NCBI RefSeq assembly: GCF_964340395.1
Contig: NC_135555.1
Span: forward strand, 18,662,115 to 18,726,114
Source of the DNA: Glandiceps talaboti
Taxonomy: Eukaryota > Hemichordata > Enteropneusta > Spengelidae
Direction: 5' to 3'
Length of the DNA: 64,000 nucleotides
The translations under genes were made by a program, and so were the position numbers. Position 1 is the stretch's first letter. The number at the start of each line of letters is the position of its first letter. The notes beneath the pieces are model-generated. The model worked only from the letters and a program-made list of their open reading frames with translations. It was not told the DNA's origin and ran no database searches. Shown in pieces: positions 10,490 through 52,835 of the stretch.

Positions 10490-13120
10490 GTTAGAACTTA
10501 CTGGTCATAGTGATAATATAGTGGTCCTGGTTTAAACCCTGGTCATTTCAGCCACAGCTGTGCGATACAAAAAAAACAACAACACATGTGAATAATTCCA
10601 TGAATAAATTAATAACATATTGTAATATCAATTCAAAAAAACAAACCAAACACTGACTAAAGACTGACATTTACCCAAAACAGTTGACACTCAAATAACT
10701 AAAGACACTGCATATACCTCTAGGGTCGAACTGAATGTGATACATCAACTATTAAAACTTGTTTATTCACCACTACACATAAACATCTATGATAGTTGAT
10801 GAGTCAGCTCTGGAGGTTAAAGTTCAAGGGTCGCATTCCTCATAACTGATGATAATTAACACTTACAACATGACATCTTTTAATTACATCTAATTGAATG
10901 AAATATACCAAAAATCAATATCCCTGAACCTTCACATCATAATTTTTAATTTACGGTTTACATCCTATGATGTGTACGTGCAGCGTACGGTACATGTTAC
11001 CATAATATGTGGTACTTCCAATAACCTTTGCCAGACTGATTTCAAAAATCCTATTTTACTGTGGAACATATGTGGGTCCTTTTGTTGTTTGCCTGACAAA
11101 CAGTATTCTGACCTTCCCTATCAATTTACTGTAACAATCAACACTTCACCCACACATAAATTTGTCCTTTTTTTGTATAACATGACATGTGCTTTACGGA
11201 ATGTTTAGTTTCACATGATAGATAACAGCTATCATTGCCACACAGTGTATATGTAGTTGTATCTTAGTTCTATCCTAGTAACATTGTGATATGTTACCGT
11301 TTAAATCACCAGCCTGCATATTTCAAGTATTTCTACAGTTGAGGGCGACTCTTTTCAATTTTACGTTTCTCATCATAATGATGGGTCAAAAAACAAAAGA
11401 GAATATATATATACTATTATTTTATAGAAATGAAAGTACATTTGTCTGCATATTTGATGACATTTTCAAATCATAATTATACACATACTGTTAACAGCTA
11501 CATCCGTGGCTTTGAATTTAGTCTAGAGGCTATCTGTGCTTTCCTATCTCTTTTCATGTCTAGTTCAATGAGGTCTTGAGATGAAATTTCAAATTCAAAT
11601 GAAGCCATCCACACATACATGACATCATGTCTTTGTTAATAAATCACAGAATTGTCCAGTGATAAGTTAATGTTTATTAGGGGAAGTTACAGTATGTCCA
11701 AAAATGGTATGTTTGTGTCCAAATATGGTATCTTTGTGTCCAAATATGGTATATTTGTCAGCATAGAATGCTACTTCTACATTTTTCAGTTTACATCATT
11801 CTAACAGTTGGTGGTTTACTCATTTGCATGAATAACTTCTGGTTCATGATCTCTGAAGTAAGCTAGACAGGGTGAAGAGAGGTCTTAAGATTTGAAGCTA
11901 TGGATAGCATCTAGACTATTAAACAGTCTGAATGCTTTATAAATAAACAGTGCTAAAGTCAGAAGGGGTAGCATGAACCATCTTAGCTTCAAAATTTCCA
12001 CTATTGAAGAGAAAAAGGAAGACTTGCCCAAATACATAGCTGTGAAGTTGCCACATCAATTTATTTTTTTTATCTGGACATAGATGGCCTTAATTTAATC
12101 TTTATTTTCTGTACAATCAGTGAAGTTGAGTTATTTTTCTATCTGGACATAGAGGGCCTTTATTTATTCTTTATTTTTCTGTACAATCAGTAAAGTTGAG
12201 TGGTTATAAAGGGTATAAATTTTTCCCCCATTTTGGGGGGGCAGATTCTAGAAATATAGACCTGGTGGGTCATGAGAAACATAAATATAAATAGGGATGG
12301 CCTAATAGAAAGTGGTTGATTTTTAGTATGAATGACTCAGTCTGTGATTGTTACTGGTTGTTTTGTTGGACGTACTGCATAGAAGACTCACTAGCTGTCA
12401 ATCAATGAAGTGTAGCTAAAAAAAAACAAAAACATATATCCACGCACAGACATTTTGAGGATGGGGAAGACTGATTCCTGGCTAAACAGTAACACAAAAA
12501 CAAATGTACAGGAAAGTATATTAGAATTCTCATTACAAAAAATAAGTGTTTTTGTTTGGGTGGTACATGTATTCTTCAGAAGGTAAAATCTACATGTGTT
12601 CCCAAGATATTTTTCTGGGATGGCTCACAAAAATGATATACAGTAGTACAAGGTGTGGAATCTACTAGGCAAATTTATCAAATTTCTCACCTCATTGTTT
12701 TAACTCTTTTTTCCTTTGTTTAATTTTTACAAAACAGGTTAAGGTTAGCAAAATACACTGCATAATTTCATTCAAGTCAAAGGTTGGCATTTTCAGCTCT
12801 AAACCCCATAATTGAATGTTCTTTCTCTGAACTTTGTCCTGAAAAGTTACATCCTATATGGCTCAGTGTTGAAAGGCAATTGGTGGCCATCTTTCCAGTG
12901 TACAGTCCTGTGCCTTCCATCTTCAGACACTGTTGCATTAGAAACTACACATTTACTACACTCATTTCATTGAAAAATACCACTGGTATACAAAGTCTAT
13001 ATCCACTAATCCTGCTTTGAGCTGTCTGAATTCCTACCTAGCTGTAAGACTTACACTACAGGAAGCATTTACATCGTTTGGAATTCAAACAAGGCCTAAG
13101 CTGTCAGCATACTGACCAAT
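10490..13120. other. Gene-free stretch: EEPD1 upstream intron
   Basis: No supported exon. It contains a 22-bp tandem triplet (TTTGTGTCCAAATATGGTAT, 11695-11760), a ~80-bp direct duplication (12085-12200, TTTCTGTACAATCAGT) and MITE C. Confidence 0.6.
11862..11927. mobile_element. MITE family C copy
   Basis: Ends GCTAGACAGGG and GAAGCTATGGATAGCATCTA, with TAAGATTTGAAG in common with other copies. A partial relative (TCTAGAGGCTATCTGTG) is at about 11520-11540. Confidence 0.55.
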
Positions 13121-13280
13121 CCTGGCCTAAAACAGACTACAAAACAACGCTATCCACTCTGCAGTCTTGTTGTAGTTTGTACCTGACACCTAGAGACAAA
13201 CCTGGCCTAAAACAGACTACAAAACAATGCTTACCACTCTGAAGTCTTGTTGTAGTTTGTACCTGACACCTAGGGACAAA
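13121..13280. repeat. 80-bp tandem duplication
   Basis: CCTGGCCTAAAACAGACTAC is repeated at 13121 and 13201, each followed by AGTCTTGTTGTAGTTTGTAC; two copies with few differences. Confidence 0.9.
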
Positions 13281-13480
13281 CCTGTAACAGTTATAAGACT
13301 TCAGTTGTCGATCGGTCGGAAAGCAGAAATGAGAAGTTTAAAACACATACACAACTAGAATTCAACTGGTACCATCATTCAAACTATCCAAACCCTTTTT
13401 TTAACTTTCAATATTTTTTCTCTTCTTATTTAAATACAAGAATCAGTCCTATTCTCTTTTCTAAAATTCTTATTTTATTA

Positions 13481-13977
13481 CGGATGATTGCACAATGTCA
13501 CAAAAGCTCGAAAAACAAACTTTGTTCATTTAGGGGTAGAGGATCTGGCATCAATGCGATTGCTGAACTTCATTTCCACACTTCTAACCAAATTTCATTG
13601 GAAAACTTTCACTTCTTCAGTGATAACAGCTTTCATATTTACTACTGAGATGTTGATAAGTTGATTAAAATTTACTCCTAATTTGAGATATGGTGCTAGG
13701 TTTCCGGTAGAATTTTAACCACAGCCTCTTTTACGTCACCGTCTAAAATGCACCATTATTTTCTAGTGTTGTGGAAGAAATAACAGCTCTGTTGTGCGAG
13801 AATGTTACCATCATGTATTTACATTGTATTGATCGTAGTGGTGTCACCACAACGATTCAACGATTCATATATAAACGTGTCAATGTCGCACTTGTAAATG
13901 TTTGTTTAGAGGGAGGAAGAGGGTTCGTCCTAAACAAAGTTCATTTACCATGCTTGTGTGACATTGTGCGAATGCCC
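13481..13977 (+). mobile_element. MITE family D copy 1 (PIF/Harbinger-like)
   Basis: 497 bp flanked by TTA (13478-13480 and 13978-13980). Inverted ends GGATGATTGCACAATGTCAC and, reversed, GGGCATTCGCACAATGTCAC extend about 55 bp through AAACTTTGTTCATTTAGG. Two more copies with shared interior occur at 15925-16354 and 50226-50701. The TTA target duplication points to PIF/Harbinger. No coding capacity. Confidence 0.8.
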
Positions 13978-14639
13978 TTATTGTATTCAAATTTCATTTT
14001 TTTAACAATTATGATTATCATATCACCATTGTGTGTCTGGTAAATATTTATTTTGTCAAGGACAGTAAATCTTGACAACAATAAACTACTAAAACCTGAT
14101 GGAATGTCAATGAAATCTTTAGAAGGTAATTTTCTAACCCTGTAAGCTTTCTTAAAAGTCTCATATTGTTTTGGAAAAATAGTTGTCAATGCCTGGTACA
14201 AATAATAATTCACGCAGGTAACTACATGTCGTACATGTATACCTCAGGGCTGAATTTTTATAAATACATGTATCAAAACACAAGTTAAAGGGGTAATTGT
14301 TAATCCAGGGTCAGTGTCTCAACACTACCCCATGTGTATAAAGCTAACCTTTTCATGAATACAGTCCCAAAAATATAACTAATTTCAAAAATACAGAGAC
14401 AGATTTCATTCCTTTATATTCATAATACAGAAGGCCAACATTGGGAGATAAAAAAGCTGTAATACTCTCTAAAACGACAGTTTTATAGTTGCTCTATGAG
14501 CTCTGTGAACACATCGCATTACATGGTCAAAGTCATCTAACATATTGAATGTTATCTTAATCCGGCCCCTATTTAGATTAGTCCTCAAATTCAGATTAGG
14601 ATTAACATGTTGTCTGGCAGAACATACATGTACATGTAG

Positions 14640-15003
14640 ATAATAATGATGATAAATAATGTTTGTTTTTATGTAGCGCTTTCCCACTTTGTGCTCAAAG
14701 CGCTTTACAATTATTACCCCTGGTATGGATCTATAGCGGCACAACAGCCTTTTATACTTCCTCAACTCCCTGGGGAGCATACAATCTATTGCAGCCTTTA
14801 TAAGTGCATAGGATTAAAGCATTCACATTGCAACCACTATCCTACCAGGTCCACGATTATACAGCTGGGTTGACTGAGCCACAGTTGTGGTTCAAATCAT
14901 GCCCAAGGACTTCAGCCACTCAGAAACAAATGGATGGGGCTTGAACCTGCAACATGTAGATTCCAAGCTGGCCACTCTAACCATTCACCAATCATGACTC
15001 CAC
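14640..15003 (-). mobile_element. tRNA-derived SINE
   Basis: Read on the minus strand from 15003, the first ~70 nt resemble a tRNA: an A-box-like GGTGAATGGTTAGAGTGG and a B-box-like GGTTCAAGCCCC. A ~250-bp body follows with blocks I recognise from dispersed marine invertebrate SINEs (CCACAACTGTGGCTCA, ACCTGGTAGGATAGTGG, CCCCAGGGAG), ending in AAAGCGCTTTGAGC and GCGCTACATAAA. No poly-A tail is obvious. Family assignment is from memory of the motif order. Confidence 0.7.
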
Positions 15004-15924
15004 AAATCCGCCCCAAGAACTATAGACAGATCTATAGAAAATGATGGTACAACGCAGAGGAACGGCCTATTTAATCTTACATGTAATGGCGCCATTGATG
15101 AGGTATTACTCTTTTTTCCCACAGTTGTGTACATGTATGTATTTCAGTCCCATCGATGGCTAAACCCTCTTATTGTTATCATTCACAATGTGCAATGTCG
15201 GGGGTCAGGCTAGACTAGCTGTAAGTTATTTCTTGACTACTTACACTTCTCTCTTTTGTTTTTTGTTACCAAATTTTTGTAATCATTTATACATTTGGGG
15301 AAATAAACCACTTATTATTATTAATATTACTAATGTGAGAACCTGGGATTGAATCCCTGGCCTTTAAGGGCTCTGTTTCAATTCCAGGTCATTACATTAA
15401 GTTTATCTAGCTACAAATATTATGTTTTTATAGTTCTGCCAAAAGAACCATATTTCATGCCAAGATTTTAATCTCAATGGACTTTACACTATCATTAAAT
15501 TTGGCACTTTGCCCTTCAAAGAATACTTCAACATCACATCAGAAGTTGGTGGCCGTTTGGAATTAACAAATTAAAACATATGAATTGATTTATGGCCCTA
15601 TTCTTCAAATCACCAGTGTGACCTAGGAATATTATTATGTAGAAAGGTATTGGATTGAAGTTTGGTCCTGCTTGATTTTTTGGGTTTTTTGTTTGTTTTT
15701 TTTTGTTTGTTTTTTAGTTTTTTTTGTTTTGTTTGTTTGTGTGTTTGTTTTTTTGGGGGGAGGTGTTTAATTTCAAGTATATGTTTTCTGTGTTTTATCT
15801 GTTTTTTGGTCCAGTGCTAGTAACTTCTTAAGGGTTTTTCCTACAGAGATTGAATCATAGAACTCTGAAAGTGACCAATGAGGGATGTACATGTATGTAG
15901 TATGGAATAATAACCTCTATCTTA

Positions 15925-16354
15925 GGGACGATCACGCAATGTCGCACAAGCTCAACAAACGAACATCGTTTCTTTAGGTCAAAAACCCCTCTCCCCTCCA
16001 CAAGTGCGACATCAAATGTTTATATTTGATGTAAACCATGATGAAAACTGTAGCAGTCACACCACTACGATCGATGTAATGTAAAAACATGATTGTAAAC
16101 ACATTAAAGATACTACCAGAAACCCAGCACCATATCTCACATTAAAAGTAATTTTTTTTTGTCAACTTATCAACATCTCAGTAGTATTACAAAAATACAA
16201 ATTTAGCTATTTTCATTGAAGGAGTGAAAGTTTTCTGTCGAAATTTGGCTAAAAGTGTGAAAACGAAGTGCAGCAATTGCATTGATGCTAGACCCCCCCC
16301 CCCCATGAACAAAGTTCACTTTAATGAGCTTGTGTGACATTGTGTGACCGTCCC
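15925..16354 (-). mobile_element. MITE family D copy 2 (PIF/Harbinger-like)
   Basis: 430 bp, flanked by perfect TTA duplications (15922-15924, 16355-16357), ends GGGACGATCACGCAATGTCG and its inverse. The interior (CATCTCAGTA, CACCATATCTCA, ACTACGATCGATG) is the reverse complement of copies 1 and 3. Confidence 0.8.
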
Positions 16355-16359
16355 TTAGC

Positions 16360-17480
16360 GATACGCACACTTCAGATCTATAATTTGATAAACTAGCATA
16401 ACATTTGAAAATTAGCCAAAAAGCTAGGGCCATGGCTAAGTTCATGAAGCTAGGGCTAGAGTCTAGTAGAGAGACCCCCTAGAATAACCAAATATATCAT
16501 ACACCGACCTGATGTCCACTATTTTTGGTGTATATATGTAATATAGTATTAGTCTATATTATGTACCAAATAAAAAAGTTGAATTCAAAGAGAATTTGAA
16601 AATTGTTGCTAAAATAGTTCACCTGGTGAAATTTGCCTACCAAGTTAGATATTAAATGCAAGCCCTGACTGCTAATATAAAATCACTGACCACAGGTGAC
16701 AGCGTGAGTTACTCTCATGTGTATGATACAATAGAACTTAGAAGTATAAATATCCATAGGCCATAGAAACACTGATCACTTGATGTCCTTAGGTGCTTCA
16801 GTCATGACATGCTTTTTTGTCAAGTGGCATTTCATAGATTGAACAATACAGACTAAGCACCCAAACAAAACCACACTTTTTTGTTATATTGAATACAACA
16901 CAATAGACAACTAAAGTGAACTCAAGCATAGAAGTGTAACTTTAGACACATATACACAATATCACTCATAAAATACATAGAGTGGGTGTTTTGGATTTGT
17001 GTTTAATAGGTGGTGAGTGATTGAAATAGTAAAGTTACTGAGAAACAGCCCCATAATGGATGTATAACTAAATGTCTGCCTGGTTTAGTATAGTGGTCAA
17101 ATTTTATCTTTATCCAAACTGGTTAAATTTGATGCAAGTGAAAAACGACTAAAGTTACAGAACTCTAAACTTGTGCACTTGTTGAAATATGATTTTCTTC
17201 TTAAAAACTATACATGTATGAAAAGAAATTGTATATGCTCATTTCTTGACAAATATGGATAATCCCTGCAAGAACAGTTATCGGTGTGTCATTATAAACA
17301 GTGTCGGTCACCCAGTACACTGAACAAGTACATCACAATGTGTGGCTAGAGGTGACCATTTCTAGTATAGGAAAACATATTGTAATTCTTGTTGCACAAA
17401 AACATTGTTGATATTGATAACTACATGTAATTACTCTGTCATTAATATTAGTCAGTATGAATATGTTGTTGTTGTTGTTG
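16360..17480. other. Gene-free stretch
   Basis: AT-rich unique DNA; no exon, RNA gene or clear repeat recognised. Confidence 0.5.
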
Positions 17481-18420
17481 TTTATTTGTTTGGTGTGTTT
17501 TCGTAAGCATGAGCACGTGTGCTGTCGTAAATCGCTATTTACACGGTCTATAAATCAATACAAGTATCGAAAAAAAAATAATTCAATATTTTTTTCGGCC
17601 CCGAAACAAGAACATTGCAACGTTACAACTTTAACTTACATCATATACATAGTGTAAAGAGACGTGTCCATCGACTATAGTACTAACGGTCTGTGGTTTA
17701 CATGAATCACGACTACGCGTCATACGTGTCTCATAATGTACTGACTGTACAATAGCGCAGTTGTTCTCCATCCCTAAGATTCGGTGATTGGTATTTTTGG
17801 TCCTGTTGCGATCGATTCTGGTGAACAATTGTCTATTAAAACTGCTACATTCGTAAAATTTCTCCTTTCAGGGAGTTTTGTCACTTATTTCAATCAACAT
17901 TGGTAGCCTTTCCATGTACCATGTGCACAACTGCGTCATATTGTACTGTATGTATGTACATACAATGATACATCATGTAATGATGACCCGGTCCCCCGTC
18001 CGAAGACCAGCTGCCATATCGACATATCATGAGCATGTACGGATAAATCGGTATTCGTTCGAGTATAACTGTATTACTCACCTTATTTAACGTCACCTCA
18101 ACATGTTCGTCTGTTTTTAACAGCAACGTCAACGTACTAAAGTTGAAAATTGATGAAACATTGTTCAGTGCGATAAACAAAGCTGTTTACGCACACGGGG
18201 AATCACTAGACAGACCAGCTGAATGTCAAAGGTCACCGCGCATGTGGATTGAGTACAAAGATAAGATCAACGAACTTTCGGAAGGGGAGTGGCTGCTGGT
18301 TGCGTTAGTGATGTGGTAACCAACCCTGCCACGGCCCAGTTGAGTCATACTATTTATGTTATTGTTCGTCCTGTCATCACGTGGACTGCGAAAATAGACT
18401 CTCTCGTTGCTTAAGAGTAG
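17480..18420 (-). promoter_or_regulatory. Candidate EEPD1 promoter / non-coding first exon region
   Basis: This block has visibly more CpG than its surroundings (CACGTG, ACGCGTC, GCGATCG, CGCGCATG and CACGTGG occur within it) and few repeats. On the minus strand it holds a strong splice donor, AATAAG|GTGAGTAAT, with the exon end at about 18082, which could join to the acceptor at about 10488 just 5' of the EEPD1 start codon. Vertebrate EEPD1 genes also have a non-coding first exon. The assignment is inferred from composition, splice sites and position; no transcript evidence is available here. Confidence 0.3.
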
Positions 18421-21130
18421 ATTTCGTCATCTTTTTTCCCCAAGGAGTCAATTTTTAATATGTTAATTATTTAACTTTTCACTTGACACATTGCAATTCT
18501 GTACAAGTATGGCCTTCTCTCACTTTCAATATTCTTCAGACAGACAGACAGCCACCCACACACATTTGCAACACAAGAATGAAGTTCATATTGCATGTAC
18601 TACTGGCACTATAAAATACAGGAAGAAAATAAAAGTACACTACACATTTCAGTTTTGACTTTTCAGTGCTGTTCTTTATTTTTCTCATTAATTAATACAT
18701 ATGGCTATAAAAAAAACTAAAGAGGGCAATGTCATACAAAAAATTATTTGGATTGGGGTGTTACATTTGTTGCACCATATCTGGAAAGCACAAAAAATCA
18801 ACTCAGCACTGAAAATTGTTCCACACACTTTCTTTACAGTACACCTCCCAATTTCAGTATTATGTTGTTTTCTACATGAAAATATTAATGTTAAAATAAA
18901 AAAAATGCACACATTACAAAAAATCCTGTACATATCTGAAGATGTGATTGTTTTCCAAATCGTTAAAAACAATAGAAGAAAGTTAATAACGTCAACAGAG
19001 GCACACACTGACCATTGGTGGCGGTCTGCTGTGTGTGAAGAGCGCCACCAACGTTGGAGTGTAGCGAATTTGTCTCCTTTTGTTTTTCAGTCAACAATAC
19101 GGGAACATCAACGGCAGCACAAAATTAAAGACATTTACAAACTGTTAATTTTTGATTGTACAGAGCAGAAAGTGGACATACGGTCCCAAATTACATAATA
19201 AAACAATATGCAAGACTATCTTCTATTGTCTCATGAAGTAGACAATCTCTGAGTGATATATAATTTTAGCAACCACATATATCTACCTTGTGGAGTCTAC
19301 ATTGACACAGTAATAAAAAAATGAACATGATCTATACTTATAAATAAATACATTAAATGGCAGTTAGTGAAAGAATAGGTGATACTGATTTTATTTTCTG
19401 GTAAAATGTCCCAAAACTGGGGAAGGAGAACAAGTTTGGGGGTTTCTGTCAGACAAAGAGGAAATTGTCTCAATCAGCTGTTACTGGATGAACCCTTTCA
19501 CCTAAATGCTGCTATTGAACTTCAGAGTAATATACACAAATAGAGTTTAAACAGTGGTTGGGCTTATAATAGTTGGAAAAAAAACTCATCCAAACTGCTG
19601 ACTCGTTATCTAGGCAGAATATCTTGAAGGTATACCTCAAAAAGTCTCTTATATGTAATATCATCATTAGTAGTAACCCCCTTCCCATTAAACCATTTCA
19701 ACATATCTACTCTCCTCTTTTTCAATATAGTTCTAAAACGTCAATATTTTAAAAATTTCTACATTGGCATACGCTATCTAGAAATCCTGGAAACAATTTT
19801 CAACCAATACTATGTAGTATTGAACATTCTACTTTACAGCTACCTCGGGGGACTTGTCATATTGAAAGCACAGGTGGTACCACTTTCCCATTCTTAGAGA
19901 ATCATAAATATTCATGATCAAGCTAGCGAGCTAACATTACGGATGGGGGAATCAGGCAACACCCCCTGAGATCTGTGTTTATCAGTATTGATGACCACAG
20001 TAAGTCCACTAAGACTGTGCGATATGTTGTGTCATTTTGCCATAATCAACCTCTCTTCAGACTGAGAGATGGTATTATGACATTTCGCATCGTACAGACT
20101 AGTCGACTACACTGCGAGGTGTCCGTATACAGAGATCTTACTGACCAGGTTTCTTAGAATAAAAGCTAATGCATACAGAAGGATGCTGTTTTTCATTCTA
20201 CTTTTCTTGGAAGGCACTCACTACATCAGAAGTATATATACAGATTTCAAATTAGAAATTCCATCCTACACAAAATTTCAGATCTTTAGCGGCGCACGGT
20301 GAATAACTACATTTTCCTAACTAAAAAGTTCCACGGCTTTTTCCAGAATTTCAACACTAAAGTAAAACCTAATAGGTGTTTATAGTAAGAATACTATTCT
20401 GACATCTACTATGAATTTTAGATCGCTACGACCCCTCAAATTACCCCCCCCCCCAATACCCTCTTATGCCTGTTTTTAAGAAATACGCCCATATTTTACA
20501 ATAACTGGTTAGTGTTTTTCTCTGTTATAAAAAAAAAATTGGTATGTTTCCATGACAACAGCAGAATCTATATACAATACCACTTAAATGATAAGACTAA
20601 TGCTAGAGATCAAAATAACATAATGTAATAATTAAATAGTATAGATGCATAGAAAACAAAAGTGAATGTTTTTTTCAAAATATCAATTTAGACAATACGA
20701 GTGAGTTTGTAGTTCTAGAACCATTGTTAGGGGGAAATCTGATAAAATAAACACAGTTTCTTGTAAATTTATTTTTGTTTTTGTCAACCATTCGATCACG
20801 TGATCTATATACGAAGTAGAAAAAGGGAGAATAACTTTTTTTGCTATATCTGTACCATCTACCATGAATGAAGATTTGACTGGAGTCTGAAAATTTAGCT
20901 TTTATCTGTAAGTTTTGAATTTTGCATTACCAAGTTGCCTTTGATTTTTTTCCCATTTCTTCCACTTTTTTTGGGATAATTTTGTGGAATTAATGTTTTG
21001 AGAATTGACAGTATTATCACGGTCATGTGTACTGATGTGTATTACTGTATCTGCTACTTACTGTACTACTAGGTTTACTTCAAGCCCAATTCCTTTGCTG
21101 TACAGCATAAGCCAAGGGGTAGGAAGAGAT
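18420..21130. other. Gene-free stretch between EEPD1 region and septin 3' end
   Basis: No supported exon. A 165-codon open frame at 18701-19198 (+) has no recognisable domain and low-complexity AT-driven composition. Part of this stretch may be septin 3' UTR or downstream sequence. Confidence 0.5.
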
Positions 21131-21139
21131 GTGGGCAGG

Positions 21140-21545
21140 GGCAGGGGTGTATGGGGGGGGGGGGGTATCAGAGAACGAGGGAAATGAAGTAGCCTTAAAG
21201 TTAGGACAATGGCTTCTATGTAAATATCATTACCAGTGGGCTCAATACACAACTTAAGGCATAGTCTCTGCTCACAATTGTGCTTTGGCAATGTAATAAA
21301 ATTACTGACTAGGTCCTGAGTCTTTCAACAGAACAGTTTTTCAAAAGCTGGAAATATCAAAACTGTGCAGTTCCGAATTTAAACATAAGCTGACAGTGTG
21401 AAGAAAAATATACTTGGTGGGGGTTTTGGGGGTGGTGGTGTAGAGGGGAGGTGAAGATTTTGAAGGTGGTGGTGTAGAGGGAGGTGGGAGTTTTGAGGGT
21501 GGTGGTGTAGAGGGGAGGCGAGGGTGGACAAGGGTTGTTTGAGTG

Positions 21546-21605
<60 letters not shown>

Positions 21606-21620
21606 TGGGGGGGGGCTTGT
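21140..21620. repeat. G-rich minisatellite and (TG)n tract
   Basis: Poly-G at 21157-21166; three ~50-bp units of GGTGGTGGTGTAGAGGGGAG between 21420 and 21530; (TG)n 21551-21604 ending in poly-G. Downstream of the septin stop codon in the gene's sense. Confidence 0.9.
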
Positions 21621-22430
21621 ACAGGTACTAGTACAGCAATGAATTGAACAGAGATCTCAAATATCTAACTGATCCTGAAAACGCATTTACTATAAATAGA
21701 ATACTTATCAATTTTGAGTATAACACACAGAAACACTATCAGAATTATTTTTAAGTGAGATCTGCAACTTTCTTGTTACATGTTGAGTTTGAAAAAAAAG
21801 TCGTACATGTCGTACAAAAAAAACGTAACGTCATAAATATGAGCACCAGTCTGTCTTGGAAGAAAAAACAAACATTTTTATAAACGAACAAGAAAATGAA
21901 ATCTATCATTAAAATTTCTGCTGTCAAAAAAAAAAAAACAGCGCAAAAATTAGAATTAAGCTGCAATGTTAATGTAGATAGGAAATTCAGTAATCCAATA
22001 ATTTGTCACGATCAAAAAGTTACATATTGATCTCCTTTCCCTCAAAATCTCTCAGATTACAAATAATTTGCAATTAGTGTTAGTTCATCAAACCAACACG
22101 AAGTTTCCTTTGTTGTTGTTGTTGTTGTTTACGTTGTTATTGTTGTTTACTTTGTTAAGATAATATACATGAAAGTGACTATGTTAACTATCTCTAATAT
22201 CGTAGCTATTCTATTTGTTGCATCACTTCCAAAATAGAGTGAGTAGTGATGACCATCTTGGCAGAGATCGTGTAAATTCGCTGTGTTCACATAATTTCCC
22301 ATCATCATGTTGGGTTTTTTTGTAAGCTGTTGAATTTACACAGCGTTAGTTCTAGCCACAGATACTAAACGTTGATGATTTTTACTTCAAATCTTACGAC
22401 AACTATAGTCCTAATGAGTGGACACCGGTT

Positions 22431-51225
<28,795 letters not shown>

Positions 51226-51310
51226 CTGAAATAGAACATATACAGACTTATGTCAATTCCTAGCTGGCTACATGTATGTAGTACAACGTATATTTCAAAA
51301 GTAGTTGATT

Positions 51311-51400
51311 ACTGAGATCAGATTCACCTGAAAGAGAACATACATAGACTCCTAGCTACATGTACATTGTATATTTCAAGAGTGATTCATTTTACAATTT
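51311..51400 (-). pseudogene. Partial tandem copy of the septin exon a 3' splice-site region
   Basis: CAGATTCACCTGAAA and the following intron (GAACATA, AGACT, CCTAGCT, TACATGTA, GTATATTTCAA) repeat the sequence at 51209-51300. The copy includes an acceptor and ~17 nt of exon a with mismatches (GGTCTCGGT became GATCTCAGT), then runs into the original intron. It gives a decoy 3' splice site about 100 bp upstream of the functional one. Confidence 0.7.
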
Positions 51401-51804
51401 AATTATATGTTCCTCTGATGCACTATAGTTTCCTACTAATAGCTGAAGGAACGAACAAACCATTGCAACAGGGAATATGTGTTATACATGTAATACTTCA
51501 AGTGTAACAAAATGGCTACAAAATCAGACTAGATTTTGTGATTTATGACGTGGGAATTCAGAAATAGTAAATTAGCAAAACACTATGACAGCACAAACTT
51601 CATGAAAAAAGTCTAGAGACAGCAAACAACAGCAAACATCCATATTGGTATAAATTTAAATATAGATGTATATACAAATGTAATCTTTGTGGAATAGTGC
51701 ATGACTATACTAAAGGATCTATCCTTTCGCTTAGTTACTTGTTTTTTTATATGTTTGTTTTTTCTCTAATTTTTTTTTTAATCAAGATGCAAGCTGTTGT
51801 ACTT

Positions 51805-51977
51805 CTTTATCAATAAGCCAATTTGATGCGCCACTGACACACACACAATTTCTAGCGATGCACCAATATTTGGTATTCCCCTATCTCTTACTATGCGATG
51901 ATGACTCACAAGAAATCCCAGTTTTTATCATTTTGACTCACAACAACAAAACTTGGCTATCATTAAAGGGCACACTG
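51805..51977. mobile_element. MITE family B copy 3, left end degraded
   Basis: Shares AGCCAATTTGATGCGCCACT, TTCCCCTATCTCTTAC and CTCACAAGAAATCCCAG with the other copies and ends AAAGGGCACACTG. The left inverted end is lost. Confidence 0.7.
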
Positions 51978-52527
51978 TTCATCATTATCATCACTTCTAA
52001 TGTAAAACCTAAAAACAGAAAATTCATGAATAGAAGTATTCACTCTGATTCTACATTTCTATATCTGGCATCAAAATAAAAACCTGTTAAAACAGCACAA
52101 ATAATTCCTTATAATTCCATATGAAAATAAAATAATTTCTTTCAATAATGAATTGTGAGTAGAACATAAACTAACATTTACAATGTCACAGGATAGGATT
52201 TCTAAAATGACATCACACAATGGCAAACTCATAGCTTTGTCAATTACTTAGGGGATTAGGGGATAAGTAGGTTTTCAAAGTAATTGGTACTGTTTTTTCA
52301 AATGACCCTAATATTTGAATGTATCTTTTTCAGTGACATACATGATCAACGCTGACAAGGTCAAAGATTTTATCACATCTAATATCTCTATAATCTTCAA
52401 ATGTAATTTCACAAAGAAACTCTGCAAATGTGATTTGATGTATAGACAATGGCCCTGCCAACTCCTGTCACAGGGGTGGGCTTTGATGGGTCTAATTACC
52501 CTCACCACCCAACAATAAGGAAATGGT

Positions 52528-52835
52528 ATGACCCTGTGGCTGTTGCACCCAGGACTGAAACAATGTCACATTGAAACAGGACTCAACTTTTTACAAATCA
52601 AGCTCTTGATAATACCCTGTGGCTGTTGCACTGAGAACTGAAACAATTTCATCAAGACAGGGCTAAACATTAAATTGCGCTCTTAGAAAAACACTGTGGC
52701 TGTTGCACCAAGAACTGAAACAATCTCAACGAAACCGGGCTAAATTTTAAATTGCACTGTTCGTGAAACCCTGTGCCTGCTGTATGGAGGACTGCAACAA
52801 TGTCACCTTGAATTGAAACAGGGCTAACAAGCTAT
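52528..52835. repeat. ~80-bp minisatellite, four diverged units
   Basis: CCCTGTGGCTGTTGCACC, GAACTGAAACAAT and ACAGGGCTAA recur with 10-25% differences. Confidence 0.85.

Noticed and set aside
18701-19198. 165-codon + strand open frame
   Set aside because: No domain, AT-driven composition, no splice or start support, and a competing open frame on the other strand.
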